This document shows, piece by piece, positions 20,313-29,214 of a DNA stretch of 64,000 bases (the stretch's first letter is position 1; every line of letters starts with the position of its first letter). Location: contig NZ_CP120717.1 of assembly GCF_032883915.1 (NCBI RefSeq), forward strand, positions 4,905,697-4,969,696, given 5' to 3'. Both the position numbers and the translations under genes were made by a program. Below the pieces are notes generated by a model. The model was not told the origin of the DNA. It saw only the letters and a list, made by a program, of their open reading frames with translations, and searched no databases. Source of the stretch: Endozoicomonas sp. 8E. Lineage in GTDB: Bacteria > Pseudomonadota > Gammaproteobacteria > Pseudomonadales > Endozoicomonadaceae.

Positions 20313-21476
20313 CTACGCCGTCAACATGGATGCACGACGAATCGTGTCTAACTCCACTCTTGCGTAGGGTTTAGGGTCGAGCTGTAACCTGTCTCGACCA
20401 TAATTATCAAGGTTAAAACTCGCACTGTAATCCCTATCATGCAGAGTTTTACATTTTGGACACCGCCACTCACGATCAGACAGAGTAAGATTGTCATTTA
20501 CGTAGTCGCAAGTATGAACCGCACACTTCTTCGAGCTGGGAAAGAACCGATCTGCAATCACAACCTGGCATCCTCTCAGCTCTGCCTTGTATTCAACAAG
20601 TTCTCTCAGCTTACCGAAACCTGCGTCACTGATTGCTCTTGCCAGTTTGCGGTTTTTTACCATGCCTTTGACATTCAGATTTTCGAGGGTGATTATTTTG
20701 AATTTTGAAGTCAGATAATCACTTACCTCATGTATTGCGGCTGATCGCTGGTTACTTATCCGGTAATGCAGTTTGGCAACCGCTCGCTTGGCTTTCGCAT
20801 AGCGGTTGCTTCCCTTTGTTTTGCGGCTTAAAGCCCTCTGTTTCCTGTTAAGGCGTTTCAGAGAGCCTTTCAGTTTCTGATTAGCAGCAAAGGTTTTGCC
20901 ATTCGAACAAATAGCTAAATCTTTGACGCCAAAATCAACGCCTACAGACTCACTGCTTTGTGCTTTTGGGTCGTAATCCTGAGTGTCTACCAAAATAGAA
21001 ACGAAATACTTTCCGGCGCGCTTACTGATTGTCACCTGACAGGGTGTTCCTGTGAATCTCAGCTCTTGGCGCATCTTGATGCGGGTTTTCAGTTTCTCAA
21101 TGCGAAGTGTTCTGCCATCAACATCGAACTTGGGTTTTTCTCTGAGAGAAAAACTGTCGTGTAGTCCTCGCTTCTTGAATCTTGGATAACCTGCTTTTTC
21201 TCCTTTCTTCACCCGACGAAAGAAGTGAGTAAAAGCGTCATGAAGATCGTCGATTGTGTTCCTGGTGACACGTTGGCTGACTTCTGAATACCATGGAAAC
21301 TCCAGCCTGAGTTCTTGGTATTTTTCATTCGCAGCCTTCTTTGACCATTTAACGCCTTCTTGATTGAAATGGGCTAACAGTTGATTGAACGCATGACGAC
21401 GAGAACCACAAGCCCTATCAAGATAATCGGCTTGTTGTTTTGTCGGTCTGAGTTCAATCTTGTGAGCTAACAACAT
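20313..21476 (-). CDS. tnpB: RNA-guided nuclease TnpB of an IS607-type element
   Basis: TnpB is the transposon-encoded ancestor of Cas12. It cuts DNA guided by an omega RNA made from the element's right end. From the ATG at 21476 the protein has 387 residues. It shows the RuvC aspartate in GVDFGVKDLA, the glutamate in ITLENLNVKG, a zinc ribbon with cysteines in KKCAVHTC and CPKC, and the last RuvC aspartate in HDRDYSASFNL. All catalytic residues are present, so it looks intact. Longer readings start at a TTG (21521). It follows the remnant of an IS607-type tnpA (23261-23521). The omega RNA should overlap this gene's 3' end and reach about 20200, where a CTTGGTC-tttct-GACCAGG hairpin is found. 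Confidence 0.88.
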   Translation of the reverse strand: MLLAHKIELRPTKQQADYLDRACGSRRHAFNQLLAHFNQEGVKWSKKAANEKYQELRLEFPWYSEVSQRVTRNTIDDLHDAFTHFFRRVKKGEKAGYPRFKKRGLHDSFSLREKPKFDVDGRTLRIEKLKTRIKMRQELRFTGTPCQVTISKRAGKYFVSILVDTQDYDPKAQSSESVGVDFGVKDLAICSNGKTFAANQKLKGSLKRLNRKQRALSRKTKGSNRYAKAKRAVAKLHYRISNQRSAAIHEVSDYLTSKFKIITLENLNVKGMVKNRKLARAISDAGFGKLRELVEYKAELRGCQVVIADRFFPSSKKCAVHTCDYVNDNLTLSDREWRCPKCKTLHDRDYSASFNLDNYGRDRLQLDPKPYARVELDTIRRASMLTA

Positions 21477-21529
21477 CTCGCAAAGTCTCAAGCATTTTTT
21501 CGTATAACCTGAGTTCGCCAACCTTCTAT

Positions 21530-23260
21530 CTGCCTTTCACCACACCGATTGATATTTGCCTAAAATCTGTTGTCAAAGAAATAAACAGACATTCAGGTAC
21601 ACCAACATGCCTCAAGCTCAATACCAGTCTAAGAACCTCAACCACCTTGGCTTGGTTGCCGCTATGTGTCGGGAGTTAAAGATAGCCGAATACATTGATG
21701 CCCGTATCACAAATGACTCCGATGTTCGTAATGTCACTATTGGACAAGCTGTAGTTGCAATGATCATCAATGGCTTGGGCTTTACGGGGCAAACTCTGTA
21801 CATGCTCCCTGAGTTTTTTGAGGATAAGCCGATTGACCGCCTTATCGGGGAAGGTATACAGGCTGAACACTTGAACGACAAGGTACTTGGTCGGGCTCTC
21901 GACAGTTTGTACGACGCTGGTGTTAGCGACTTGTATCTCAATCTGGCCGTCAAGGTCGTCAATCATCTGAAACTTCCTTGCAAGGCATTAAATCTGGATG
22001 GCACCAGCTTTCATGTGGATGGAGTCTATAACAGTCATGACAATCCAGACGACTTAAATTGTATTCATATCTGCCAAGGTTACAGCCGTGACCACCGGCC
22101 TGACCTGAATCAGGTAGTCTTGCAGTTAATGACTGAAAATCAGGCGGGCATCCCTGTGTTTATGGCCCCTGCCAGCGGTAATGTAAACGACAAAACCTGT
22201 TTTCAGGAAATTATCAAAAATCATCTGTCATGTTTTAAGGCCGCTTTGAATAGCCGCTATCTGGTTGCTGATGCTGCCATGTATGTTGCAGAAACCCTTC
22301 AGTTGCTTGATGAGCAAAAGCAGCTGTTTATCTCCCGGGTGCCCCTGAACATCAAGGAGGCAAAGGAGCTGGTCTGCAAAGCGCCAACCATGTCGCTGGT
22401 GCCTGTTGAAGGCTATGAAGATTACTACTCAGCTGAAGTGCCTTCCTGCTACGGAGGGGTTCAGCAACGATGGTTCCTGTTTCTCAACAAAAAGCGCGGG
22501 CTTAGTGAACGGAAAACATTGACCCGAAAGATGCAAAAGCAGTCACTGAAAGAGGCCCGTGATCTGGAGAAGCTGAGCAAAAAGGCCTTTTTGTGCCGGG
22601 ACGATGCATTGAAGGCTTTTGCCTTGTGGCAGAAACAATCGAAACTTTGCCAAAGCGAAACAGAGCCAGAGGTTATCCGTAAACCCTGCTATTCGGGCAA
22701 AGGAAGACCATCGCCGGATAGCAAGCCTGATCACTTCGAGTACTTTGTGCAGGCTGAATGCTTTGTTTCCTGCGAGAAAAGGGAGCATGCAGAAGCCTCA
22801 CTGGGTTGTTTTATCCTAAGCACCAATGAACTGGATAAAAATAGTTTGAATGCCTCTGAGCTGCTGTCTACTTATAAGTCGCAACAAAAAGTTGAAGGCG
22901 GCTTTCGGTTCCTGAAGAGCCCGGACTTTCTGGTATCTTCGCTCTATCTGAAGAAAGCGGAACGTATTGAAGCCCTGTTAATGGTGATGACTCTATGCCT
23001 GATGGTCTATGCTGCTATCCAGCACAGAATCAGGCAGGAACTGAAAAAGCAAAGTCGTGTATTTCCAGACCAGAAAAAAAAGCCCTGCCAGAACCCAACA
23101 GCAAGATGGGTATTTTTCTGTTTCCAGGGGCTTAGTGTATTAACGGTCAATAATCAGGAGGAGCATGTGATTGGCTTGAAGGAAAGGCAGTGGACGATCA
23201 TTCAAATTTTGGGCATTTTTTACGAGTCCATGTATTCCTGATAGGGGTGGTGAAAGGCGG
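21530..23260 (+). mobile_element. IS1634-family insertion sequence, complete
   Basis: A 1731-bp element bounded by 14-bp inverted repeats with one mismatch (left CTGCCTTTCACCAC, right in reverse CCGCCTTTCACCAC) and flanked by identical 6-bp direct repeats TTCTAT at 21524-21529 and 23261-23266. It carries one transposase gene. It sits inside an IS607-type recombinase gene: with the element and one repeat removed the recombinase frame reads on as AYCSIEGWRTQVI. The intact duplications and open frame suggest a recent, possibly active insertion. Confidence 0.88.
21607..23241 (+). CDS. IS1634-family transposase (DUF4277 N-terminus)
   Basis: A 544-residue DDE transposase of the IS4/IS1634 group. 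It starts with the DUF4277-like region (LNHLGLVAAMCRELKIAEYIDARI), then the DDE core: LNLDGTSFHVDG with the first aspartate, VADAAMYVAETL with the second, and a C-terminal YKSQQKVEGGFRFLK (the YREK-like glutamate motif). The ATG at 21607 was preferred over one 17 codons upstream because it matches the start of the conserved domain. It stops 19 bases before the right inverted repeat. Confidence 0.9.
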   Translation: MPQAQYQSKNLNHLGLVAAMCRELKIAEYIDARITNDSDVRNVTIGQAVVAMIINGLGFTGQTLYMLPEFFEDKPIDRLIGEGIQAEHLNDKVLGRALDSLYDAGVSDLYLNLAVKVVNHLKLPCKALNLDGTSFHVDGVYNSHDNPDDLNCIHICQGYSRDHRPDLNQVVLQLMTENQAGIPVFMAPASGNVNDKTCFQEIIKNHLSCFKAALNSRYLVADAAMYVAETLQLLDEQKQLFISRVPLNIKEAKELVCKAPTMSLVPVEGYEDYYSAEVPSCYGGVQQRWFLFLNKKRGLSERKTLTRKMQKQSLKEARDLEKLSKKAFLCRDDALKAFALWQKQSKLCQSETEPEVIRKPCYSGKGRPSPDSKPDHFEYFVQAECFVSCEKREHAEASLGCFILSTNELDKNSLNASELLSTYKSQQKVEGGFRFLKSPDFLVSSLYLKKAERIEALLMVMTLCLMVYAAIQHRIRQELKKQSRVFPDQKKKPCQNPTARWVFFCFQGLSVLTVNNQEEHVIGLKERQWTIIQILGIFYESMYS

Positions 23261-23521
23261 TTCTATAGAACAGTAGGCTTCCAGTAACTCTTGCTGCCTG
23301 TCTAAGTCTGGCTTTTGATCGTGACTGGATACTCTGCAATAGCAAAGCGTTGGCGCAGCTTCGTTACTGTAGCCTATGAATTCAGACACGTCGTAGTAAC
23401 GAGTTCCACCTTTGGTCTTTCTGGCAGGAAGCAGCTCACCTGTACTTTCCCATTTTCGAAGTGTTACTGGGTCTGTACCAAGTAGACGAGCTGCCTCACC
23501 TATCTTTACTAATCTCTTATC
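23261..23521 (-). pseudogene. IS607-type serine recombinase TnpA, N-terminal remnant
   Basis: On the minus strand the frame encodes a MerR-like DNA-binding head (DKRLVKIGEAARLLGTDPVT, then LRKWESTGELLPARKTKGG) followed by the serine-recombinase start CYCRVSSHDQKPDLDRQQ with its catalytic serine. This is the TnpA layout of IS607 elements. The IS1634 element interrupts it. Even with that removed the frame ends after about ten more residues, so roughly the last 100 residues of the catalytic domain are missing. No clear ATG opens it. The IS607 element is therefore not self-mobile although its tnpB is intact. Confidence 0.8.
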
Positions 23522-23589
23522 TATGCTTGAGATTTTATAAGATAGTTTTAGATTGTAATAGATTTCTGCGAACTGTTTTTAACCCCGAC

Positions 23590-24054
23590 TTATTTAACGA
23601 CTTTCAGATTCGGCCTGCCAGGCTTGCGAGGAGTTTTATCGGACTGCTCTTCTTTTTCAACGGGTGCTTCCTGAGACTCCGGAACCGGTACAGCCTCCAG
23701 CTCAAAATGAGGAGACACATCCTCTTCCGACTCGGCAATGGGCTCAACTTCAAACACCATACCCTGACCGTTCTCGCGGGCATAGATAGCCATCAACGCG
23801 TCTATAGGCACCACTATGGTCAATGCCTCACCGCCAAAGCGACCGTCAAAGGTAATAACATCATTTTCCATATGCATGGCACGCACCGCTGCCGGGGAAA
23901 TATTGAGCACTATTTGATTATCCTTAACATATTCTCTGGGCACCTCTACGCCTTTACGGGCAGTATCCACAAGAATGTATGGGGTGCAGTCATTTTCAAG
24001 AATCCAATCATAGATTGCTCTGGCAATGTAAGGGCGACTGCTGGTCATTGTCAT
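23590..24054 (-). CDS. sspB: ClpXP protease specificity-enhancing factor SspB
   Basis: SspB tethers ssrA-tagged proteins to ClpXP. The 154-residue protein has the folded substrate-binding domain (RPYIARAIYDWILENDCTPY, then FGGEALTIVVPIDALMAIY), an acidic flexible linker rich in E and P, and a C-terminal ClpX-binding tail GRPNLKVVK, matching the known SspB tail. GGAG lies 7 bases before the ATG. It follows sspA in the same direction after an unusually long 328-base gap. Confidence 0.96.
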   Translation of the reverse strand: MTMTSSRPYIARAIYDWILENDCTPYILVDTARKGVEVPREYVKDNQIVLNISPAAVRAMHMENDVITFDGRFGGEALTIVVPIDALMAIYARENGQGMVFEVEPIAESEEDVSPHFELEAVPVPESQEAPVEKEEQSDKTPRKPGRPNLKVVK

Positions 24055-24155
24055 AATATGTCTCCATCCAGGCTAACTTCCGACGGCTGTCTGATCCAGG
24101 AGCCATCAATAGCCACTATAGAAGAAGTCCCCTGACCCTCTCCGTAGATAAGGTC

Positions 24156-24226
24156 GTCGCAAAAGCAGCGAGCAAAGCAGAGCCACTTTTTAACGCCGTA
24201 TCGGCGAAGTGCACCATTTTTGCGAC
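24156..24226 (-). other. structured inverted repeat between sspA and sspB
   Basis: The 328-base gap between sspA and sspB holds an imperfect palindrome with three nested stems: GTCGCAAAA (24156-24164) with TTTTGCGAC (24218-24226); on the minus strand CACTT with AAGTG; and the core hairpin CGCCG-tat-CGGCG (24194-24206). It has no T-run and lies inside an expected operon, so it could be an intercistronic processing or pausing element, or a repetitive palindrome. Nothing else is recognised in the gap. Confidence 0.45.
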
Positions 24227-24382
24227 AGCCTCTGAAACAGAGAAAACACTTCTAATCTGCAAAGAGCTTTGGCTTCCTTGAACAATCATCTGACAGTCAA
24301 AGATTCAAAGATACTCTCAACTCATGACTGCTTAGCCAGACTCATAAGCCCCGACAGCCAGACTGCCAGGGTCCACTTAAAA

Positions 24383-25018
24383 TCAAAGAGTGTCACGCAT
24401 CTCTTTTTCAATTTCAGACAGGCTTTCTTTGAAGGATTCCCGCTCGAACAAACGTTCAGCATAATCCAGGATTGCCTGCCCCTGCTTGGGCAGCTCAATA
24501 CCCATCGCAGGAAGCCTCCAGAGAATTGGGGCCACACAGCAGTCCACCAAGGTGAACTCATCACTCATAAAGAATGGCTTTTCAGCAAAAATAGGCGCTA
24601 CGGACAGCAGGCTTTCACGAAGCTCTTTACGAGCACGGGCCGCAGGCGTCTCTTTGGTTTTTGGGTCCGTAATAGCATCTACCAGGCTGCACCAGTCTTT
24701 CTGGATGCGGTGCATCATCAGACGGCTCTGGGCACGACTGACCGGATAAACTGGCAACAGAGGAGGATGAGGAAAACGCTCATCCAGATACTCCATCATG
24801 ACGCTCGGCTCATAAAGCACCAGCTCACGATCAACCAGAGTTGGAAGACTATTATACGGATTGAGATCAGACAGTTCCTGAGGCAGGTTTTCAGGACTTA
24901 CATCCTGAATATCTACCGCGACCCCTTTTTCGGCCAGAACAATACGAACCCTGTGACAGTAGTGGTCAGATGGATCCGAGAAAAAAATCATGGATGACTT
25001 TTTGGCAACTACAGCCAT
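24383..25018 (-). CDS. sspA: stringent starvation protein A
   Basis: SspA is a glutathione-S-transferase-fold protein that binds RNA polymerase and acts in stationary phase and acid stress. From the ATG at 25018 it has 211 residues (E. coli 212): N-terminal thioredoxin-like part ([23 protein letters not shown]) and helical C-terminal part. The 19-residue extension upstream of this ATG does not resemble the family. It is transcribed before sspB as usual. Confidence 0.95.
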   Translation of the reverse strand: MAVVAKKSSMIFFSDPSDHYCHRVRIVLAEKGVAVDIQDVSPENLPQELSDLNPYNSLPTLVDRELVLYEPSVMMEYLDERFPHPPLLPVYPVSRAQSRLMMHRIQKDWCSLVDAITDPKTKETPAARARKELRESLLSVAPIFAEKPFFMSDEFTLVDCCVAPILWRLPAMGIELPKQGQAILDYAERLFERESFKESLSEIEKEMRDTL

Positions 25019-25305
25019 GAAGTACCCCCGCCTCATGCAAAGGAAAAGAGCTCCCGAGCGAGTCAGCTTACTCATTCGATCCCATAATTCAGATGAGTAG
25101 TGCTGACTTGACGGGCCGACACAAGAAAATAACGGGTTATCTTAGCAAACTTTACGCCCTGCGGAACAGGCTCCACGAAAACTTTCGTGAAACAAGAGCA
25201 CAATAACCCAAAGAACAACCCTAAAAATCCGAACAAACAAGCTAAAGACCAGTGAAATCAGCAGGCTTTCTCAGAAGCTAATCAAGATCTTTTGAGGAAA
25301 ACAAA

Positions 25306-26124
25306 TTACTTCCAGCCAGGAACCGCACTGCCTTTAAACAACTCCCTGGCTTTTTCTTCTACTGCCGGAGTATGGTAAGACTCGACCAGAGTCTGAATGC
25401 GAGGATCTTCTTTATTGTCCTCACGTGCCACAATCAGATTGACATAAGGCGAGTCCTTACCTTCAACCAGCAGTGCATCTCGCTCTGGCAGCAGACCTGC
25501 TGGCACAGAGTAGGTTGAATTAATGAAAGCCAGGTCAACATCATCCAGAGACCGAGACAGTTGGGCAGCATCCAACTCAACGAACTGAAGGTTTTTTGGA
25601 TTTTCAACAATGTCAGCCGGTGTCGCTTCAAGATTACTAGTGTCTTTGAGCTTAATGAAGCCCTTTTTATCCAGCAGGATCAGTGTACGACCTTCATTAC
25701 TTGGATCGTTTGGAATCGCCACTTTAGCTCCATCTTTAAGCTCGCTGATATCCCTGATTTTTCTGGAGTATGCGCCAATCGGATACACAAAAGTATTACC
25801 AACAGCAGCCAGCTTGAAACCCCGATCACGAATCATGCTGTCCAGATAAGGTTTGTGCTGGAAGGCATTAGCGTCAATAGAACCATCTGCCAGAGCCACA
25901 TTGGGAGAGACGTAGTCAGAAAATTCGACCAACTCAACATCCACTCCATGATCTTTTTTAGCAATGTCAGCGGCCACTTTCATGACGTCAGCCTCCGGCC
26001 CCGCCATAACACCTACTTTCAAAGGACCTTCCGGGGAATTCTCAGAGCCACACCCCGCTAACAGGACACTGGCAACCACAAGCACTGCACCAGCAAGTGC
26101 TTTTAATTTATTGACTGCAAACAT
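25306..26124 (-). CDS. metQ: D-methionine-binding lipoprotein MetQ
   Basis: Substrate-binding part of the MetNIQ methionine ABC importer. The 272-residue protein has a lipoprotein signal with lipobox LAGC (cysteine about residue 25). The NlpA-family domain follows: LKVGVMAGPEADVM, DGSIDANAFQHKPYLD, KVAIPNDPSNEGRTL and INSTYSVPAGL. It is the third gene of metN-metI-metQ. Confidence 0.96.
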   Translation of the reverse strand: MFAVNKLKALAGAVLVVASVLLAGCGSENSPEGPLKVGVMAGPEADVMKVAADIAKKDHGVDVELVEFSDYVSPNVALADGSIDANAFQHKPYLDSMIRDRGFKLAAVGNTFVYPIGAYSRKIRDISELKDGAKVAIPNDPSNEGRTLILLDKKGFIKLKDTSNLEATPADIVENPKNLQFVELDAAQLSRSLDDVDLAFINSTYSVPAGLLPERDALLVEGKDSPYVNLIVAREDNKEDPRIQTLVESYHTPAVEEKARELFKGSAVPGWK

Positions 26125-26206
26125 TTTTCACTTCTCCATTCAGCCAGTTCTCCGGAACAAAGCACTGAAACAGCTTGTCCCATGCAATGATTTAATTTGC
26201 AAACAC

Positions 26207-26863
26207 TCAGCGAGTTCTGTCGTAATAATTTTGCAAACGGTCGCCAATGCTCTGTATCAACTGCACCAGCACAATAAGCACCACCACAGTGGCGAGCATG
26301 ATGACGCCATCAAAACGCTGGTAGCCATAGCGAATACCCAGGTCACCAAGACCGCCACCGCCAATGGCTCCCGCCATGGCCGAATAACTGACCAGGGTCA
26401 CCAGAGTAATGGTCATACCATTAATCAGCCCGGGACGTGCTTCGGGCAGTAATACCCGACTGACAATTTGCAAAGGTGTTGCGCCCATGGATTGGGCTGC
26501 CTCCACCAGTCCTGGAGGCACCTCATTGATAGCACCTTCAGCAATACGGGCAACAAACGGGATAGCTGCCAGGGTCAGCGGCACAATTGCGGCCGTTGTC
26601 CCGATAGAGGTTCCTACCAACAGGCGAGTCAGAGGAATAATCGCTACCAGCAGTATAATAAACGGCACAGAACGTGTAGCATTGACGATGGCGCCCAGCA
26701 CTGAATTCAGAACTGCATTTTCTTTAATACGTCCGGGTTTGGTTATATATAGCAATACACCCAACGGAATACCAAAGAGGAAACTGAGTCCGCCAGAAAC
26801 CGTTGTCATGTATAGGGTTTCCCAGAGCGCCTTCCCCAGGAGAAGCCAGGAATCAGCTGACAT
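26207..26863 (-). CDS. metI: methionine ABC transporter permease MetI
   Basis: Membrane subunit of the methionine importer, 218 residues from the ATG at 26863, with about five helices and the EAA-type cytoplasmic loop (EAAQSMGATPLQIVSRVLLPEA) that contacts MetN. GGAGG lies 9 bases before this ATG; an upstream in-frame start eight codons earlier is less likely. It overlaps metN by 11 bases. Confidence 0.95.
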   Translation of the reverse strand: MSADSWLLLGKALWETLYMTTVSGGLSFLFGIPLGVLLYITKPGRIKENAVLNSVLGAIVNATRSVPFIILLVAIIPLTRLLVGTSIGTTAAIVPLTLAAIPFVARIAEGAINEVPPGLVEAAQSMGATPLQIVSRVLLPEARPGLINGMTITLVTLVSYSAMAGAIGGGGLGDLGIRYGYQRFDGVIMLATVVVLIVLVQLIQSIGDRLQNYYDRTR

Positions 26864-27884
26864 AGCCCAATACCTCCACCTGCACATTGTCTTTAAGAAA
26901 TTTCATGGAAGCCTCAACATCTGACTCCTCGCCCATAATTTCTACCATCAGAAAACCCATGGACTTACCATGAACGGTTTCAATGTCGGCTTGCAGAATG
27001 ACAAAATCAGTACCAAACTGCTTCGCCGCCCGGGTAATCAGGGGCTCCACTACCCGCTGCCCTACAAAGGTAATCCGCACAACCGGCCTTGAGCCTTCTG
27101 TTGGCTGTGATTGAAAACGACTTTCCACTTCAGCCGCCGGCTTTTCGTGGATAGCGCTGCGGACAAACTCTCTGGCCAGTTCCGTTTCTGGATTCAGGAA
27201 GAAAGATTCGACATCATTTTCCTCAATCAGCTGACCATGGCTTAATATGGCAACCCGATCACAAATTGTTTTCACAACATCCATCTCATGAGTGATAATC
27301 AGCACAGTGATTTTCAACTCACGATTAATATCTTTCAAAAGTGCCAGAATCGATCGCGTGGTCTGAGGGTCCAGTGCCGAGGTAGCTTCATCACACAGCA
27401 GAACTCTGGGCTTACTGGCCAGGGCACGAGCAATAGCCACCCTCTGTTTCTGCCCTCCTGAAAGCTGGGATGGATAGCTGTCCCGCTTTTCTTTCAAACC
27501 GGTCAAATCCAACAGGGGAGCCACTGCTGCTTCTATTTCTTGCTTACTGGCACCGGCCAGTTCCAGTGGCAGCGCAATATTCTGATAAACCGTTCGGCTC
27601 GACAGTAGATTGAAGTGCTGGAAAATCATCCCTATGTTGTGACGAGCCAGACGCAAGCCCTTCCCAGCCAGCTGAGTAAGGTCCTGCCCGTCCACTATGA
27701 CCTGACCCAAGCTGGGGTGCTCTAACATATTGACACAGCGAATCAGTGTGCTCTTGCCAGCACCACTTGAGCCAATCACGCCGTAGATTGACCCTTCAGG
27801 GACACTGAGATTAATGCCATCCAGAGCCCTGACCTCTTTGCCTCCTGCTTTAAACACCTTGGTAAGGTTTTTCAGTTCTATCAT
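26853..27884 (-). CDS. metN: methionine ABC transporter ATP-binding protein MetN
   Basis: ATPase of the methionine importer, 343 residues from the ATG at 27884 (same as E. coli). Walker [10 protein letters not shown], signature LSGGQKQR, Walker [13 protein letters not shown] and H-loop ITHEMD are present. The C-terminal NIL domain (after about residue 260) is the regulatory methionine-binding domain that mediates trans-inhibition. AGGAG precedes the start. No MetJ-type box was seen upstream. Confidence 0.96.
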   Translation of the reverse strand: MIELKNLTKVFKAGGKEVRALDGINLSVPEGSIYGVIGSSGAGKSTLIRCVNMLEHPSLGQVIVDGQDLTQLAGKGLRLARHNIGMIFQHFNLLSSRTVYQNIALPLELAGASKQEIEAAVAPLLDLTGLKEKRDSYPSQLSGGQKQRVAIARALASKPRVLLCDEATSALDPQTTRSILALLKDINRELKITVLIITHEMDVVKTICDRVAILSHGQLIEENDVESFFLNPETELAREFVRSAIHEKPAAEVESRFQSQPTEGSRPVVRITFVGQRVVEPLITRAAKQFGTDFVILQADIETVHGKSMGFLMVEIMGEESDVEASMKFLKDNVQVEVLGYVS

Positions 27885-27926
27885 CATCACTCCTGCCTGA
27901 TTCAGATACAATCAGGGCATGACTGC

Positions 27927-27941
27927 CTGAGTTATACTCAG
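27927..27941. promoter_or_regulatory. palindrome upstream of metNIQ
   Basis: CTGAGT-TAT-ACTCAG, a 6-bp perfect inverted repeat extended by imperfect flanks (GACTG to the left, CAGTC to the right), 43 bases before metN. It could be an operator or a leader hairpin. A second palindrome TACCTGATCAGGTA lies near 27990. Neither matches the AGACGTCT MetJ box. Confidence 0.35.
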
Positions 27942-28070
27942 TCAGTTCAATCAGTTCTTCTGCCTTGCCGGGTTGCATGGGATAAGTACCTGATCAGGTA
28001 TTCACTGCCCACTCGTAGGCTTCAGCCTTCAGATCGGTTAAACGACCTCTTTTTCAAGGGCAAAAAAAAA

Positions 28071-28099
28071 CCACTCTGTGCTAAACAGAGTGGTTTTTT
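28071..28099. terminator. bidirectional rho-independent terminator
   Basis: CCACTCTGT (28071-28079), loop GCTAA, ACAGAGTGG (28085-28093), flanked by a run of A on the left and of T on the right, so it terminates in either direction. It separates the TauE/SafE gene from metNIQ. The rest of the 374-base gap holds the palindromes noted above. Confidence 0.9.
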
Positions 28100-28258
28100 C
28101 ATGAATTCGTTCATAAACCCTTCTTTTAGCGGTATTTCTATAGCGCCCGCAAGCCAAGACAAATCAGCGCATTTTCGGCATCCTAATCGACACCAAAACT
28201 AAAGTCAACAGCCGCTACCGGCAGAGAACGCAAGGTCTGCGTAGCCTGAAAGAATCGA

Positions 28259-28981
28259 TTATCGAACACCGGAAGCAATAGCACTGACACCGGCAATGCT
28301 GCAAAGAACCAGTAAGGCATGACGAATCATTCTTTGATCAATCCGGTGGGATAGATGGGAAGCAATTTTGCTCCCCAGCAATACGGGTGGAACCAGCATC
28401 AGGGCATCCTTAAAGTCATCAAGCTCCACCATGCCACCTGCCGATAGAAATATCAGTGAGATCGCACTGCTGAAAACGAAATAAATGGACATGCTGGCCC
28501 GAATTTTATCCCCGGTTTCATTCTGCATGACCAGAGCTATCGGAGGTCCGCCAATAGATGATGTTGTACCCGTGATGCCAGAAATAACACCGGCAACAAA
28601 CAAACTGGACCTGGTTGCCCGGACTTTTACAGAAAACAAACTCACAATGACAGCCATAAGAACAGCCACCCCTATAAAAAGGCTCATATGCTCTCTGGAG
28701 GCCACAACCAGAAGATAAGCTCCCAGCAGTGAGCCCGGAACTCTGCCAGCCACAGCATACTTCATCTCTGCCAGATCCAGTGCCCCCCGATACTTCCTGA
28801 CCGTCAATAAAGACAGCAACATCGCCATGCAGATCAGAGTACCCGGCACCAGAGACGGCGCAACAATAAAGAGGATGGGAGCGGCTACCACCGCCATACC
28901 AAAACCAATCATGCCCTGGATCAAAGCTCCGAGGAAAACAACGACCATGGCTATCAATTGCGGGTATAGGCTCAGATCCAT
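28259..28981 (-). CDS. TauE/SafE family membrane permease
   Basis: A 240-residue protein made of about seven to eight membrane helices. The N-terminal GALIQGMIGFGMAVVAAPIL and the mid-protein GTTSSIGGPPIALVMQ are the paired glycine-rich motifs of the TauE/SafE family, which exports sulfite, sulfoacetate or other organic anions. The substrate cannot be told. It stands alone with its own terminator. Confidence 0.85.
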   Translation of the reverse strand: MDLSLYPQLIAMVVVFLGALIQGMIGFGMAVVAAPILFIVAPSLVPGTLICMAMLLSLLTVRKYRGALDLAEMKYAVAGRVPGSLLGAYLLVVASREHMSLFIGVAVLMAVIVSLFSVKVRATRSSLFVAGVISGITGTTSSIGGPPIALVMQNETGDKIRASMSIYFVFSSAISLIFLSAGGMVELDDFKDALMLVPPVLLGSKIASHLSHRIDQRMIRHALLVLCSIAGVSAIASGVR

Positions 28982-29214
28982 AACATCACAGAAATATCAA
29001 ATATATCAAAAGGGGATATAAATATAACCGCTTGTTATGTACAGAATCCACTGTCATTTATACCCACAAGAGGCTTGTTACGACAGTGGACGTTTACCAT
29101 CCAAACAACTGCCTGTATGAAGTCACCGGGTCAGGCGCTGACCGTACCAGATGTTTTAATTGATTGTACGTTTAATCAAAAAAAATCAACAAATTGCATG
29201 ATTTCATTTATTCA

